NCBI GenBank assembly: GCA_024663395.1
Contig: JANFAH010000020.1
Span: 372,001-436,000, forward strand
Length of the DNA: 64,000 bases
Origin: Pisolithus tinctorius
Taxonomy: Eukaryota; Basidiomycota; Agaricomycetes; Boletales; Pisolithaceae
Reading direction: 5' to 3'
The notes beneath the pieces are model-generated. The model saw nothing but the letters and a program-made list of their open reading frames with translations. It was not told the origin of the DNA and made no database searches. Positions 45,091 through 57,600 of the stretch are shown here, piece after piece (within the stretch, counting starts at the first letter, position 1; every line of letters starts with the position of its first letter). Both the position numbers and the translations under genes were made by a program.

Positions 45091-46215
45091 AAAAATCCTT
45101 TCCTAATGCCCTAGCAAAGTTGACAAGGGTGATGGAGGGTCCAGTGACTTTTTCTTCATCGTCACTTTCTTCTACTTCCACAATCTTTCAGATCATTTTG
45201 ACTTTCTTTTGGGGGGTTTTCCCTTTGTCAGGACATTCTTGAGAGAGATGTCCTTTATTTCCACAACTGAAACATCTTCCTTCTTTGATGTGATGGTCTC
45301 TTTCTTCCTTGGAGAGTCTTATTCCATCTATGTCCATAGCATTTGGATCTTTTTCTTTGGTGAGGTTGTTCTTTGGATAGAATGTCCTCTTTTCTTTCTT
45401 TCCAGAGAGCTCATTCACCTTTCTCCATTTCATGTCAAACTTTTGTGCATGGGTGTACCACTCTGTGATTTTAGTAGGAGTGGTTTCCATCATATGGATA
45501 CAGTTTGCAATAAAGGGCCTGAGTCCTTGTGAGAAGAACTCGATCAAGGTGATGTCTTCTGTGATGGTAGAATCACAGCAGCAGTTCAGAAGTCAGTGAT
45601 GTATTGCTCCACCAAGTCTTTCTGTTTCATGGTATTGAGTTTAGCAATGGCAGTACCTGTGGTGTCAGGGGAGGTGAATGAGTCCTTGAACTCTTTCTTG
45701 AAATTGGCAAAAGAGCCGAAAGTTGGGGGGTTCTTTTCCAGGGAAGTTTTCTGGATGGTGGCTGCCCAAGAACAGGCAACTCCGTTCTTCATATATGACA
45801 ACATGTAGACAACCTTTTTGGTGTTGGTGTTGTAAACTTCTTCATTTACAATGAGGTATGTCTGAACTGAATACAGCCAGCTCATGGCATTCTTTTGGTC
45901 TCCATTGAAATCAGACAGGGCACCAATCTTTAATTCTGTGGCTTTGATGGTGGTAGTGCCAGTTGTTGCCTTCAATGATGAACCAGACATCATAGGTGGA
46001 GCCAGGGATCTAGGAAATGTGGCAGGGGGAGGTACTGGTGGGATGGGGGTACCAAGTGTGGCAAGGGACTGAGTGAAAAGATTTGAGAGGATACCAGAAG
46101 TAAATCCTCTATCTGGTTGTTTGGGTTCATTGGAGGAGGTGTCAGTGACAGTGCTCTCCTGTTCCTCATCTGATGACAATCCTTCTCATGTGGGTTGAAA
46201 TGGTGCCCAATGTTG
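45089..46215 (-). pseudogene. gag: Element 3 gag, decayed
   Basis: Shares QESTVTDTSSNEPKQPDRGF, WLYSVQTYLIVNEEVYNTNT, FSQGLRPFIANCIHMM and knuckle CFSCGNKGHLSQEC with elements 2 and 4. One frame change near 45570 and a TGA at 45188 break it. The end-of-gag stop is TAG at 45089-45091 after GKDF, matching the TGA of element 2. Confidence 0.85.
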
Positions 46216-46274
46216 ATTGTTTTGGGGGTTTGTGGTGGTGCACTAGACAGTGACCAATTTGGCCAAAGGCTGTT

Positions 46275-46285
46275 AGACTTGAGCT
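46275..46285 (-). promoter_or_regulatory. Element 3 self-priming PBS
   Basis: Minus-strand AGCTCAAGTCT, 3 nt from the 5' LTR, identical to element 2. Confidence 0.7.
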
Positions 46286-46287
46286 TT

Positions 46288-46740
46288 TGTTATGCTTAGA
46301 CCAAAGTCCAGGTGTAAGGAGAGCTCAGCCACAGACTGAGGGTTTCTACTGAGCAATGGCTGCAGTAACCTTCATAGATGATGAAGGATTTGGTCAATGC
46401 CAGTAAGAGTGGTCCTGGTAAGGGACACTGAGGGTGAAGTTCTGAGGACAACTGCATATGATTGAGCAGCTCAAGTCTGGAGTTCCAGGACTTGAGCTGA
46501 TGGACTAAATACTACAAAGAAGCAGACCATGAGGTGTCTGCATGTAATGAGGTAACTACACTATTGGTTGAGCAATAGTGACACATGTCCTAAGCATGTA
46601 ATGAGTCCATAATGCTAGTGGTGGAAACAGTGAGCTGTCAGATCAGAGGGAAGACAGTTCTAAAAGGAAAGGTAGTCCAATGGATCAAACACAAGGTAGT
46701 CATACAGTGAAAAGAGAGAAAACAGAGGTGAAACATAACA
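46288..46740 (-). repeat. Element 3 right (5') LTR
   Basis: 453 bp, TGTTATG...CATAACA. It retains the AGCTCAAGTC/GACTTGAGCT hairpin. Confidence 0.92.
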
Positions 46741-46745
46741 CTTGT
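46741..46745. repeat. Target-site duplication of element 3, right
   Basis: CTTGT, identical to 38119-38123. Confidence 0.85.
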
Positions 46746-46899
46746 TAGGTTAGCTTGTTAATATTTAGTCTTCTTACCACAGAAGCCTGAGACCTTCTTG
46801 TTAGTCTTAATTTCAGGCTCCTCTTAAGACTCAGCAATGTGGCCCATGTTATGAGTCATGGGATCATGCATCTGGGAACACATTGTAGTAGGCATAGTG

Positions 46900-48372
46900 G
46901 CCACACAATCCAATTTGCTCACCCTGATTTTCTTGGGTGGCAGTTGAGTGGTAATGTGAGTGATACCAACTGAGGTCTGTAGTTCATCATGAGCTGGGAA
47001 TATGAATGCAAAAAAACAAGACTTACTGAAGATGTGATGCGAAGTTTGGTATTCTTGAAGGTTGATGGGATCATCACTTCATCAACATCAACAAGATTTG
47101 GTTCATTGGCATCTGCATTGTTCCATGTGGAAACATCCTCCTGTTCACTGTTGGAGATGACATCCATATCATCTGCCTTACACTTCATGGACTCCAGCTT
47201 TAGCACAGCCTTGCTAATTCATACATCAACATCCAGCTCACTATTGCTGTCTGCAGTGGTTGGTGTGACCTATAACAGGATAGTCCTACCAATAATTCAG
47301 AGTGATAGATTGGATATATGCACCTTTAAGTTCAGCTCATGGTGAGGTTGTTTACTCCTCACACTACTGGTCCCAACTGTTGCCTTGTGCTTGTCTCCAT
47401 CAGCTACAGAATCACCAAAAATTTCTCCTGAAATATCAGGCTCCAGAGTGTGTGCTGGGATGGGATCAATCTGGCTGTGGTTGCTAAGCAAGGTTTGCTT
47501 TGAAGTCACACTGGATAAGAATGTAGCTGTAGAAGGCAGTCCACATGTTTGGGCAGAGCTGGAATCTGAGATAGACTGTGCCTACAGATCTGACAGAAAC
47601 TAAGCAGTCTCAACATTAACAGCCCATTTTTCAGCTTGACCACCCATCACAAAGTTCTTCCCTCTATTATTGCTAGCAAGATTTAGGAAAAAAAGCATAG
47701 CCTCAGAGAGAAGAAACATCATGTCAATGAGTAAGCAGTAAGACTCATGAATTAAGTCCTGCTGTATTACCTCTATGTTGAACATCCCAGTCAGAATGCA
47801 TGTCAGCACAGAATTCATGTGAATCACTTACTGATCATCTTTGGCTTCAAAGCTGCAAACCTGCATCTCACTTTCTCTTCATCAATGACCTGTTTCAACT
47901 TTGTTTTATTGGTAGTCTGTTCTCTGGCTGTCTCAGCAGTGTTGGTGTCATTTTTCTGGCTCCCATTCTGCTAAGTTCAAAGGTGACTCTGAGTATTTAA
48001 AATTTTCAGCAGATCAAATACTCAACATTGTCACAAAGGTCATTCATATGAATCTCCATATGAAGCACTGCAGGCACAGCACTACAGCCTTTCTTGGATA
48101 TTGTGTGTTTGTGTGTGTGGGGGGGGTCACACAGCCTGAGGCCTAGCCTTCACCTGTGTGGCTTCTATTGCCAACTCCATGTCAGTGAGGCAAGCAATAC
48201 CCTCCTTTTCAGCTTGATCCTTTGCAGCTCTCTCTTCTCTGAGTTGCTTGTCATCAACAGCCTTCTCAGCTTTAGTGTGTTGGTTGTTGTGGGCATCAAG
48301 AATGATTTGACCAGGATGGGCTGTAGCATTCTTTGCCCAAGTGTGATGTGTAAAGACCAGTTCACTTGACAT
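46900..48372 (-). pseudogene. DUF6532-like protein, N-terminal part
   Basis: Starts MSSELVFTHHTWAKNATAHP (48372), then a charged helical segment (AEKAVDDKQLREERAAKDQA). Further along come a Ser/Asp-rich linker (SMKCKADDMDVISNSEQEDV) and MIPSTFKNTKLR. These are the N-terminal and linker regions I associate with the same family as the DUF6532-like domain beyond element 3. Same strand, correct order and a target duplication between them indicate one gene split by the transposon. Stops and frame changes are present and CpG is depleted. Confidence 0.55.
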
Positions 48373-48579
48373 TGAAAGGAGGGAGAGAAGGGTGTTAGTA
48401 ACTAGTGAGGCTTGGAGGGAGTGAAAAGAGTGTGAGGAATGGTGGAGTGCAAAGAGGTGAAATTTGTAAGTTCTGCTGAGCTCTGCCTGCCCTGACCCAA
48501 AAAATTGCCTAATGAGTTTTTTTTGGCTTTAGTGTAGTCTATATATGGGCCCTTAGTTGTTTCCAAAATTTCAACTTAT

Positions 48580-51500
48580 CTTGCTGATGCTATGTTTATC
48601 ACAAACTGGAACCTATGGCAGCAAAATGTTCTGCAATTACCTTGTGCACACCCCAGCTGCAAACAGTACTTCAAAACCCCAGCAGGGCACACAAAACATG
48701 TGCATGTCACTCATCCTGTTATTGCTCCACCTGCACTGCTACTGGTGGAGAATGAACAGCCTCAGACCTTTTGGTCCACATCACATTTGGCATCCCCTCA
48801 GCATGAGCAGGACCCTCCTGCTGAAGAATGGGATGCAGAGTTTCCTCACCCTGACAATGCCAATGAGCAGCTAGATAAGTCAGAGTATCATGCTCCAGAC
48901 TCTGCATTTTTTGGTCTCAGCAACAAAGTGTACTGCAACTACCATCCACAACTGAATGGTATTCTTTTTTCCCAAGTTATTCAAAGTGGTAATGCTGAAA
49001 AATGATTCCATCAATTTGCAGCCCAACCTTGTGATGAGCATGGCAAGTTCTTGGCTCTTGGGACCCCTCTCCTCTGAAGCCTGACAATCTCAACAATTGG
49101 GCACCCTTTGAAGATTGAATTCAATTTGAGACAGCTGAATTACTATTCACACACATGCAGCTGTCTGCTCCACAAATTAACATGTCACTTGACCTCTGGG
49201 TGGCTACACTACTTCAACATAATGACAGTCCACCATTTAAGAACTGGTGCCACCTCTACAAAACAATAGATAGTATTCCCCTTGGTGATGTGAAGTGGAG
49301 ACATGTCAAGATCCATTACACTGGTGACATGCCTTCAATTAACCCTCTGCCTTGGATGAAGCAGACATTTGAAGTCTGGTTCTGTGACAGAGTGGAGGTC
49401 ATTCAATGCCTTCTCAGAAATCCATCATATGCAAATGAAATGGACCTTTGGCCCTTTTGAGAGTTCTCATCTGATGAAGATACATGCCACTATCAAGACT
49501 TCATGTCAGGTGATTGGGCATGGCATCAAGCAGCATGCATCTCTCCCCATCCTATACATGCCTAACTAACATTTTTGCATGTGCTCAGGACATTATTTCC
49601 AAGGTTGAGTCTACACACAGCAGCATGTTTGTGCCAATCATTCTTGATAGTGACAAGACTCCTGTGTCAGTTGGAACCAGCAACAATGAATTTTATCCAT
49701 TGTATCTCTCTATAGGGAATGTTTGCAACAGTGTCTGCTGTGCACACCATGATGCACTTGGCCTTATTGGCTTCCTTGCCATCCCCAGAGTATGTTCTCT
49801 TTTCCCAAAATATTATTATTTACTCATTCATGCTCTCAGCAACAAAGGAACATGCCTCTGACACTGCATTCCATAAATTCTGCCATCAACTCTTCCATAG
49901 CTTGCTTTCAGTCATACTGGACCCTCTCAAGTCCACAATGACAAAACCTATCATTGTGCAATTTGGAGATGGTCATTTTTGCTGTGTGATATATGGGCTG
50001 GGCCCATATATTGCAGATTACAAGGAGCAAGCCCTTCTTGCATGCATTGTGGGTGGTGTGCCCAGTAAGGCTTGATTACTGCATAACACAAGAAATTGTT
50101 ACATCTCTAGTACCACAGATGCCAAGGTAACCATCCCAACTTGGACAATGATGCACTGCCTCATTTCCAGGAGTTCACAGAAGCCCTTTTGGAGACAAGC
50201 TCACTTGCAGTTCTTTGGGATGAATATGGTATAGTTGGTGACCTCATGATAAGTTTATTGCCCATCTACAAATCACAATATTGAACCAATTGAGTCCAGC
50301 CATTTACCAATGATTTCCCTTGCACTGACATACATCAACTCATGGCACTGGACATATTGCATCAATTAATCAAAGGTTGTTTCAAAGACCACTTCATCAA
50401 CTGGGTGGAGGCATATCTTAAGGCAAAACATGGAATGAAAGAAGCTGAGAAGATCTTGGATGACATTGATCACAGGTAGGATAATCATCATTGACTGCTA
50501 TCAGCTGATGCATTTCTTTGCTAGGATTGCAGCAGTTGTCCCATTTACTGGACTGCAGCAGTTTCCCCAAGGACAGGGATTTAACCAATGGACTGGGGAT
50601 GACTCAAAGGTGTTGATGAAGGTATGTAAATGGCTAGCACACTGCCACATGTCTAACCTCAGTGTGATGCCTATACAGGTTTGTATAGTGGCCATTGAGG
50701 GCCATGTCCTGCCTGAGATTGTGTGTACATTTTGTGCATTCCTGGAATTCAGTTACTTTGTTCACTGGCATATCATCACAGAGAAGACACTGGAGGTTAT
50801 TGAAGATGCTCTGGCACATTTCCATCACTACCAAGAAGTTTTCAAGACTGGTGAAGTCCCCATCATTACTTCATTCTCATTCCCTTGTCAGCACTCTGCC
50901 AAACATTATCCTGAGTCAATCTGCCTATTCAGTGTGCTGAATGGACTGTGTTCATCAATAATGGAATGTAAACACATCAAAGTGGTCAAGGAGCCATATT
51001 GCTGATCAAACAGGTTCAAAGCACTTGGACAGATGCTGCTTGCAAATCAATGCCTTGATAAAATTGCTGCCTGCCATGTCAAATTCACAAGTCAAAATAT
51101 GCTGGATGGGACATGTCTGTCCTCACTCTTAGAGTCCCTTTGGAATCTTGGTATTTAGTATGCACCTCAGGCCTCATCTTTTGACATGGCTGACCCAGAT
51201 TCTTGGAGCACAGTAATTGCCCTCTCTGATGTGCCACCTGGTGACCTGGATGGTGGCCTGCCAGCACTGGTTGTGAGCACAGAGGGTGACAATGACAGCA
51301 CCATTCCCAATGACCACCCAACATGCCTATCAGGACATGTAGAGCTTGCATGGACTCCCCATAAGTTAAGCCCTTGTTTAATTATTACTTGAGCACCAAA
51401 TCCGATTCTGCCAGAGTGTAAGCATGCTCAAACAGTCACTGCTTTAGCAGTGGAGATTAATATTCCTGTCTTGCCAATGCTGATCTGCTATTTCCTGTTC

Positions 51501-51969
51501 ACACAATTCCATCCCAATGACCCACATGATTCCTCCAAAGTCCCCATTGATGCTTGTCCATGCTTCAAAGGGGCTATCCAGGTCTTCAACTCAGCATCTG
51601 CACACTTTTATGCACCAAGTGATGTTAGTGGCCTGGGTGGGATGAGAATGGAGTACATTTGCTCAGTGCCAGTGTGGAGAAATGGGGTGCCTCATTTCAA
51701 CTGTGTATTTGTTGCAACCAACACAAATGACCCCTTGGAGACTGGGCTGTGTGCATATGAAATTGCATGAGTACGGTGTTACTTACCCATGTGCTGTGAT
51801 CCATTGGTTTGACAAAGTCAGTGACTCCCCTGATGAGGATACAGGTATGTGGGTGGTGAGGCCATCCTTTCTCCAGAACAATTTGCCCAATTATGCTATC
51901 ATTCACACTGACTCCATCTATCATGCCACACACTTACTTCTAATTTATGGTTCCAGGTTTATTCCTTGA
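48580..51969 (+). pseudogene. Plavaka-type transposase, decayed
   Basis: An N-terminal C2H2-like finger (CAHPSC...HTKHVHVTH, 48640-48715) is followed in order by LWVATLLQHNDSPPFKNW, SIPLGDVKWRHVKIHYTGDM, MFVPIILDSDKTPVSVGTSN, FYPLYLSIGNV, CVIYGLGPYIADY, FPQGQGFNQWTGDDSKVLMK, NGLCSSIMECKHIKVVKEPY, LGQMLLANQCLDKIAA, HFYAPSDVSGLGGMRMEYI and SDSPDEDTGMWVV. These blocks are characteristic of basidiomycete Plavaka DNA transposons. Frames switch repeatedly and stops occur, so it is inactive. Runs such as HFCCVIYGLG, with Cys pairs where Arg is likely, fit CpG decay. Terminal inverted repeats were not identified. Confidence 0.85.
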
Positions 51970-53602
51970 GAGATGCAGCCTCATCACTCATATGACACAT
52001 TCCAAGCTTTCTACATCAACAAGTATGCTGACCATCACTCATTTGAGATTGCATTTTAGGTACCTGGACTTACTTTTGTACTTTTTTGTCTTGCATATGC
52101 ATTGATATAAATTTCATTCCTGGAATGTACTTAAATATACTTGGGAAGCTCATTTCCAAGCAATCTACTTAGGCTACTTGATGAGTGCTAACTTGCCTAC
52201 CTTACTACCTTTATTCCAGTCATGAAAGCCAAAAAAGCCTGTTTAAGGCAGATTAAGTAATCTGCTAAATTTCTGATGCACTCACATACCAGAATCTGAG
52301 CACCACAACTTGAACAGTCTCAGCAACTACATGGCCAAACATCAAAAATATGGCATAGGCAAGTGCTGGAAAAGGTTACCAGGTTACATGCTGTGCATTA
52401 GGCTTATAACCCACAGATACATACAGAATAAATTATAAATTTACAAAACAGAGCTTGGAAGCAGGTTATCATGCCAAGATGCTCTAACATGCTTGTACCA
52501 GATAATTCACATGTATGGAACTGATGTCCTAGTGTGTGTTGTACATATACTTGTCACCAGTATATATCATATGCCCCACATATACCCAGTGGATACACTC
52601 ATGGACTTAGAGATGTTTGCACACAAATGCATCATGTGATCATCATGTTCACTTGGTTGAATTCAACATTGAACCACTAGACTCTGTAATACTGTACTGC
52701 CATTCACCCCAACCAGTGCCAGGCTTCATAATGTTCTGTACCCCAGTCCTACTTCTTCTTGGTGTCTTCCAGTCATAAGCTATGCAACCCACTTCATTAC
52801 AGTAGAAGTTCATCCCCAACTGACTTGTGCAATAGTACAAGGTCCACATCAGCATGCCCCACCTGACTTTCCATTAAGTGAGACATACTCATCATGACTG
52901 ATGTACTGAAGTAACATTGCTCTCCAGGGTGTCCCCCCCACCCTCTTTGTCTTCAGTACTTCAGTCCCCACCACATGAACCTCTGTGTCCCTCCTGTGCC
53001 CACCATCCTGCTTATTCCCCTTTTGTACCCTGCACTTTTTGACACCATATGCCAAGATTGATCATCCCACCTGGCAGTCTAACTCTAACAGTTCATGTAG
53101 TAGCTTGATATTCTGTATACCATGTCTGTATGGAATGCACTGGAATTAGTTAATTTGTTTCTGAGAATTTATTATGTATGGTGATTGCCATAACAAGATG
53201 ATTATGCAGTGGCAGCCTGGTATAGCTGTGGTATAGCCTGTATACTTCACCAGCATAGCATATATATACCAGAATTTGTATAGGTTTGATAATTATGGTG
53301 TGGAATGCAGCCTAGCCTCTACAAATACAGTCATTCACCAGCCAATGAAACACAACAATGAAAATAAATTCATATCTCTTCAACAACAACAGTCTGGGAT
53401 GGGAAGTCTTAATCAAATATGTAGAATAATGTCTGGGCTGTCTGGGACAGCAAAATTTGAACGAAATTATAGAGATATGTGTGAGTTATCCCCATGTTTC
53501 TGAGTCAAGTGGTTTTTGGGTGAAAATGAACCAATGAAACACAACTGGCCATTACCAAATTTGGTGTTCTTGAATGGTACACTCAACTACACTTTCTGCT
53601 AG
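51970..53602. other. CpG-poor DNA, no recognised gene
   Basis: Probably the right flank of the Plavaka element plus other repeat DNA. Two adjacent minus-strand frames (53055-52849, 52855-52649) could be one decayed gene, but no motif is recognised. Confidence 0.4.
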
Positions 53603-54181
53603 TTGCTATCAGATTTATTGTCATTTGAGCTTTCTTCAGCCACTAGAACCTCTTCACTACTGCCCTCATCATTGGCTGGCACAGTTTTGGGCTTTGGCTG
53701 CAGTTTCAACAACTCACCCAGCTTTGGAGCTGGTTGTGTGAACTTCTCTTTTGCTGCCTTTGCCTGCTGTCTCTCCACCTCCCAGGTTGCCTTTGCAGCA
53801 CAAAAATGCTCTCATCTTGCTGTGTTCTCCACTTTCTGTGCAATCTCCATTTTCTTCCACTCCTCCAGCACAGTTCTTGTCACTTTCCTCCTCTCCTTTC
53901 TTACTTCCTTATCCTGTTCCTTTTCCTTCTGCCACCATGTAAATTCAACCACTCTCTCATAGAACTCATCACCCAACAACAGCTATGGCAAGCCATCCTC
54001 AGCAAACTTTCCAGGTGCATCAGGGTTTGTGATTTTTTCCTCTTTGAATGCAAGCTGAAAGCAAAGTTTGTTACAGTATGCTTCATTCAAGACTGCCTGG
54101 GCCTGAAGTGCAATGACACATTTTTTGTACATTGTACATTGTTCCTCTGCTTCCCACAATGTGGCCATGAGAAGTACCTTG
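53603..54181 (-). pseudogene. Pogo/CENP-B-type transposase, C-terminal tail (split by element 4)
   Basis: Minus strand: VLLMATLWEAEEQCTMYKK directly at the element 4 boundary, then ALQAQAVLNEAYC, LLLGDEFYERVVEFTWWQKE, long Lys/Glu-rich helices (VRKERRKVTRTVLEEWKKME, AAKATWEVERQQAKAAKEKF) and an acidic end. This charged coiled tail is typical of fungal pogo-like DDE transposases. Its first codons continue exactly the frame that stops at 61036 on the other side of element 4. Confidence 0.75.
54177..54181. repeat. Target-site duplication of element 4, left
   Basis: CCTTG, identical to 61036-61040. Confidence 0.88.
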
Positions 54182-54631
54182 TGTTATGCTCAACTGAAGT
54201 CAAGACATAGGGAGAGCCCAAATGTAGTCAATGGGTTTCTACTGAGCAATGGCTGCAGTAACCTTTGTTAATGACGAAGGATTTGGTCAATGCTGGTAAG
54301 AGTGGTCCTGTTTAGGGACACAGAGGGCAAAGTTCTGAGGACAACTGCATATGATTGAGAAGCTCAAGTCTGGGGTTCCAGGACTTGAGCCAACAGGTTA
54401 AATACTACAAGGAAAATGGACCATGAGGCATCTGCATGTAACAAGCCAACTACATGATTGGTTGAACAATAACAACACATATCCCAAGCATGTAGTGAGT
54501 CAGTATTGCTAGTGGTGGAAATAGAGAGCTGTCAGATCAGAGAGAAGACAGCTCTAAAAGGAAAGACTGTTCAATGCATCAACACAAGGTAATCATACAG
54601 TGAAAAGAGAAAACAGGGGTGAAATGTAACA
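54182..54631 (-). repeat. Element 4 left (3') LTR
   Basis: 450 bp, TGTTATGC...TGTAACA, followed by the polypurine tract GGAAAGGGGG (minus strand, 54635-54644). Confidence 0.92.
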
Positions 54632-54668
54632 TTACCCCCTTTCCAAGCATTGAAGTCCCTGACTTCAA

Positions 54669-57600
54669 CTACTCTCTGTAAGGTTCTCTGGTCATGTTGC
54701 CAATGGCAGAGTCATCAAAGTCAAAGTTATTGTCATATGAATCATCATCCTCACTCCCAATGAGGGTATGATCATCTACCAACCCAGGGGTAGCAATTCT
54801 TTCCTGTAATGGGTGGCAAGGGCGTATAGAGGGGCATTGGGCCTGGGTATGTCCAGGATGAGTGGTGTGGCAAAGGGGACATTCATAGAGTCCACAGTTT
54901 ATGTGAATATGCCTGAGGTGATGGCAGACATAACACACTTGATGATAGCATGGGTTGGACAGGGTAAGAGGGCAGTCAGCCTCAGTGAGTGCATTCAGCA
55001 CAGGAGATGGTGGTAACTCAGTGAGGGTTTCGATGATATTAAGAGTGTAGTTGAGTTCAGCTCTGGCAGCACCAAAGGCAGTCTTGGGGTCAATGACAGA
55101 TGGTGAAGATGAGCCATGAGACTTGCATGGTTGGGGGTAGGGCCTGACAGACAGCAGGCACAGGGTCTATCAGCTCTTCAGAGAGAGCAGGATGACTGGG
55201 AGGATGACAGCAACGATGCTGGAGGGGAGGATGACACAGAAGAGACTGGGGGAGAGGTTGCAGTTGAGGGTCTTCAAGACCCAGGAGGAGGGGGAGCGAT
55301 CAACATGGGGTACTGATGAATGTTATAGATGAGGTCAGCACCTCTGAGGATATCAAAGAGCTGTAGGAGCAGGGGAACCTGCTCATGAGCAATTTCATTC
55401 AAGATGGTACAAGTGGGGGACAGAAGAGGGTTCTGTCAGTTTACATAGCAGGACAATTCCTCAAGCTGAAGGGCTTGGATGGTAGCATGATATACTAAGT
55501 CAAGGGGGGAGTTTTTGTCAACTTCATGGTAGACAGTGCCAATGATGGCAGGATTTGGCAATGAAGAGTCAGTAAGAAGCAATCATCTGATCGCTAGCAG
55601 GCTGTCACTGATGATGGGCAAAAGGGGTGTGTTGGTGAGAGGGTTCATGGGGGTAGGTGTAGCAACAAGGAGGCATTTCGAAGGTGATGTTTCTGACAGT
55701 GCAAGAGGAATGTCAAATGGGGGGTTTCTGAGGGGAAAAGTCCCTTGGGAAGTGTTTCTTATATGCAGAGAGCATATCATCTGCATGTTCCAGGTGTGTT
55801 TCTTTTTGCCAAGAGTTTTTGGACAAAGGGTAACCCTTCCATTTGATTAAAAAGGCATGTCCATGGCCAGATCTTTTATGGCTGACTATCGCCTCAACCT
55901 TGTATTCCTCCTCCTCATTGATAAGGTCAGAAGAGGGAAGCATGGAAGACATTGTGGATCTTCCATTGTGTGGGAATTGTGAGGCAATAGGTGATTGGAG
56001 ATAGGACCTCAGAGATGGCAAAGGGTCCTTCTCGTTTCAGGGCAAACTTTCTATTTTTGTAGGAACATTTTAAATGTCAGGCTTCCAGCCAAACCTTGTC
56101 ACCTTTTTGGAATGGGATGGAGGGTCATGACAATTGGTCTTTCATCATCTTCCTGGCCAGGTCATGTGCCACAAGAGCTTCCTCTCTAGCCTTTCAGAGT
56201 TCTTTGAGTCTAGATTCAGTGGCAGGAAGGTGGGTCTCCATGATAAGAGATGGAAGCAGTTTTGGTTCATACCCATACATGAGATAGAACAGTGACTGAT
56301 GGGTGATGGAATGAGGATGGTGATTGTGTGCAAATTCAGCCATTGGGAGATTGTCCACCCATGAGGTGGGATCTTACTGGCAGAAGACATGGAGGTATGT
56401 TTCTACCTCCTGATTCACATGTTTGGTTGCTCCATCAGTTTGAGGGTGATATGCTGTCACACACCAAAGGTGTTGTGGACATGGTTACAGCTGACTCTGC
56501 CTAACTCATCAACAAGTTGCATGCAATGCCCATGCCATGCAGATGAAGACTAAAGGCCTCATGCACAGAAAGACTGCTGGACATGAACAGTCATCCTTCA
56601 CACAAGAACGAGTCATCAGTGCTAAAGAGAAAAGAGGAAGTGAGTTAAGTGCACATTAAAAGGTTTTAGCACCCATGTACAGCATTCCAGTTTTCATCAT
56701 ATCTCCACCATTTCCAAAGATATCGACTCTGTTCTCACATTCGCTTAAAGTGCTCAGCCACATGATTCTGCCTTCCAAATTTGGAGAGGATCCTCACACC
56801 CTATGCATTTCTACAGCACTCCATCCATCAGACACTCATTTCATTAAGTCCATCAATCATGGCCACCTCTTTGTCAATCATCTTGCTTGTCTGATTTGCC
56901 AGAGACAGTGGCTATGTATATCTGCCAGTCATTCCAACCAGCTTCTGTCCTGAAGCCCCCTGGTTCATCCCATCATTGTCAGCCCCATCTCATCCCATGC
57001 CACTTGGTCAGCATGTTCTCCTTGTCAGTATGACTTCCAGAAGGATGTTCTTTGGTTGCCTCAGGTCTGTCACTTGGTTAGAAAGGTCTTATGTGGTTGT
57101 TTTGGTCTCCCCAGTTGATGAAGCATATGGATTGTTCCTCCCTGCTCCCTGCACCATCTTTATTCCAATCTTGTCCATCATTCTTCCCACATTGCAACAG
57201 CTGCAGCATGGTCTACTGTTCTCCAGCCTCCCTGATCGCATTCATGACAAGTATGATGTGCATCTTGCCTTCTTACTGCAAGATCCAGCAGAAGACATCC
57301 CCCCATCTCCTCCTCCTCCTTCAGAGCCCCATCCATGAAGCTTTTGTTAACTTTGCTGAGAGGATGAAAGGGTGGGAGATGCGATTGCTTATGCTCCCAT
57401 TGCCACACAGACCCCCAATGCCCTAGCCCCCTTTGACACCTGACTCATACCCTTCAATTCTGGAATTAATACTTCCCTGTCTGGAAACACTGTCCATCTG
57501 TCATGCCATCTTTGGATCTAGAGATGTCTCCACCAAGATCTGACTTGGATCGCCACCCCCTAATGTGATATCAGCACACTTACTCAGTTTCTGACTCTGT

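Larger units (their letters stand above)
38124..46740 (-). mobile_element. Element 3: CpG-depleted chromovirus, same family as element 2
   Basis: Minus-strand element with a 5-bp target duplication CTTGT. The right (5') LTR is 46288-46740; the left (3') LTR is shortened. Gag, PR, RT, RNase H, IN, chromodomain and zinc-knuckle region are all recognisable but riddled with stops and frame changes. CpG is almost gone and many arginines read His or Cys. A 1.87 kb LTR-like insert interrupts the integrase C-terminal region (40040-41907). Element 3 itself interrupts a DUF6532-like gene. Confidence 0.93.
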
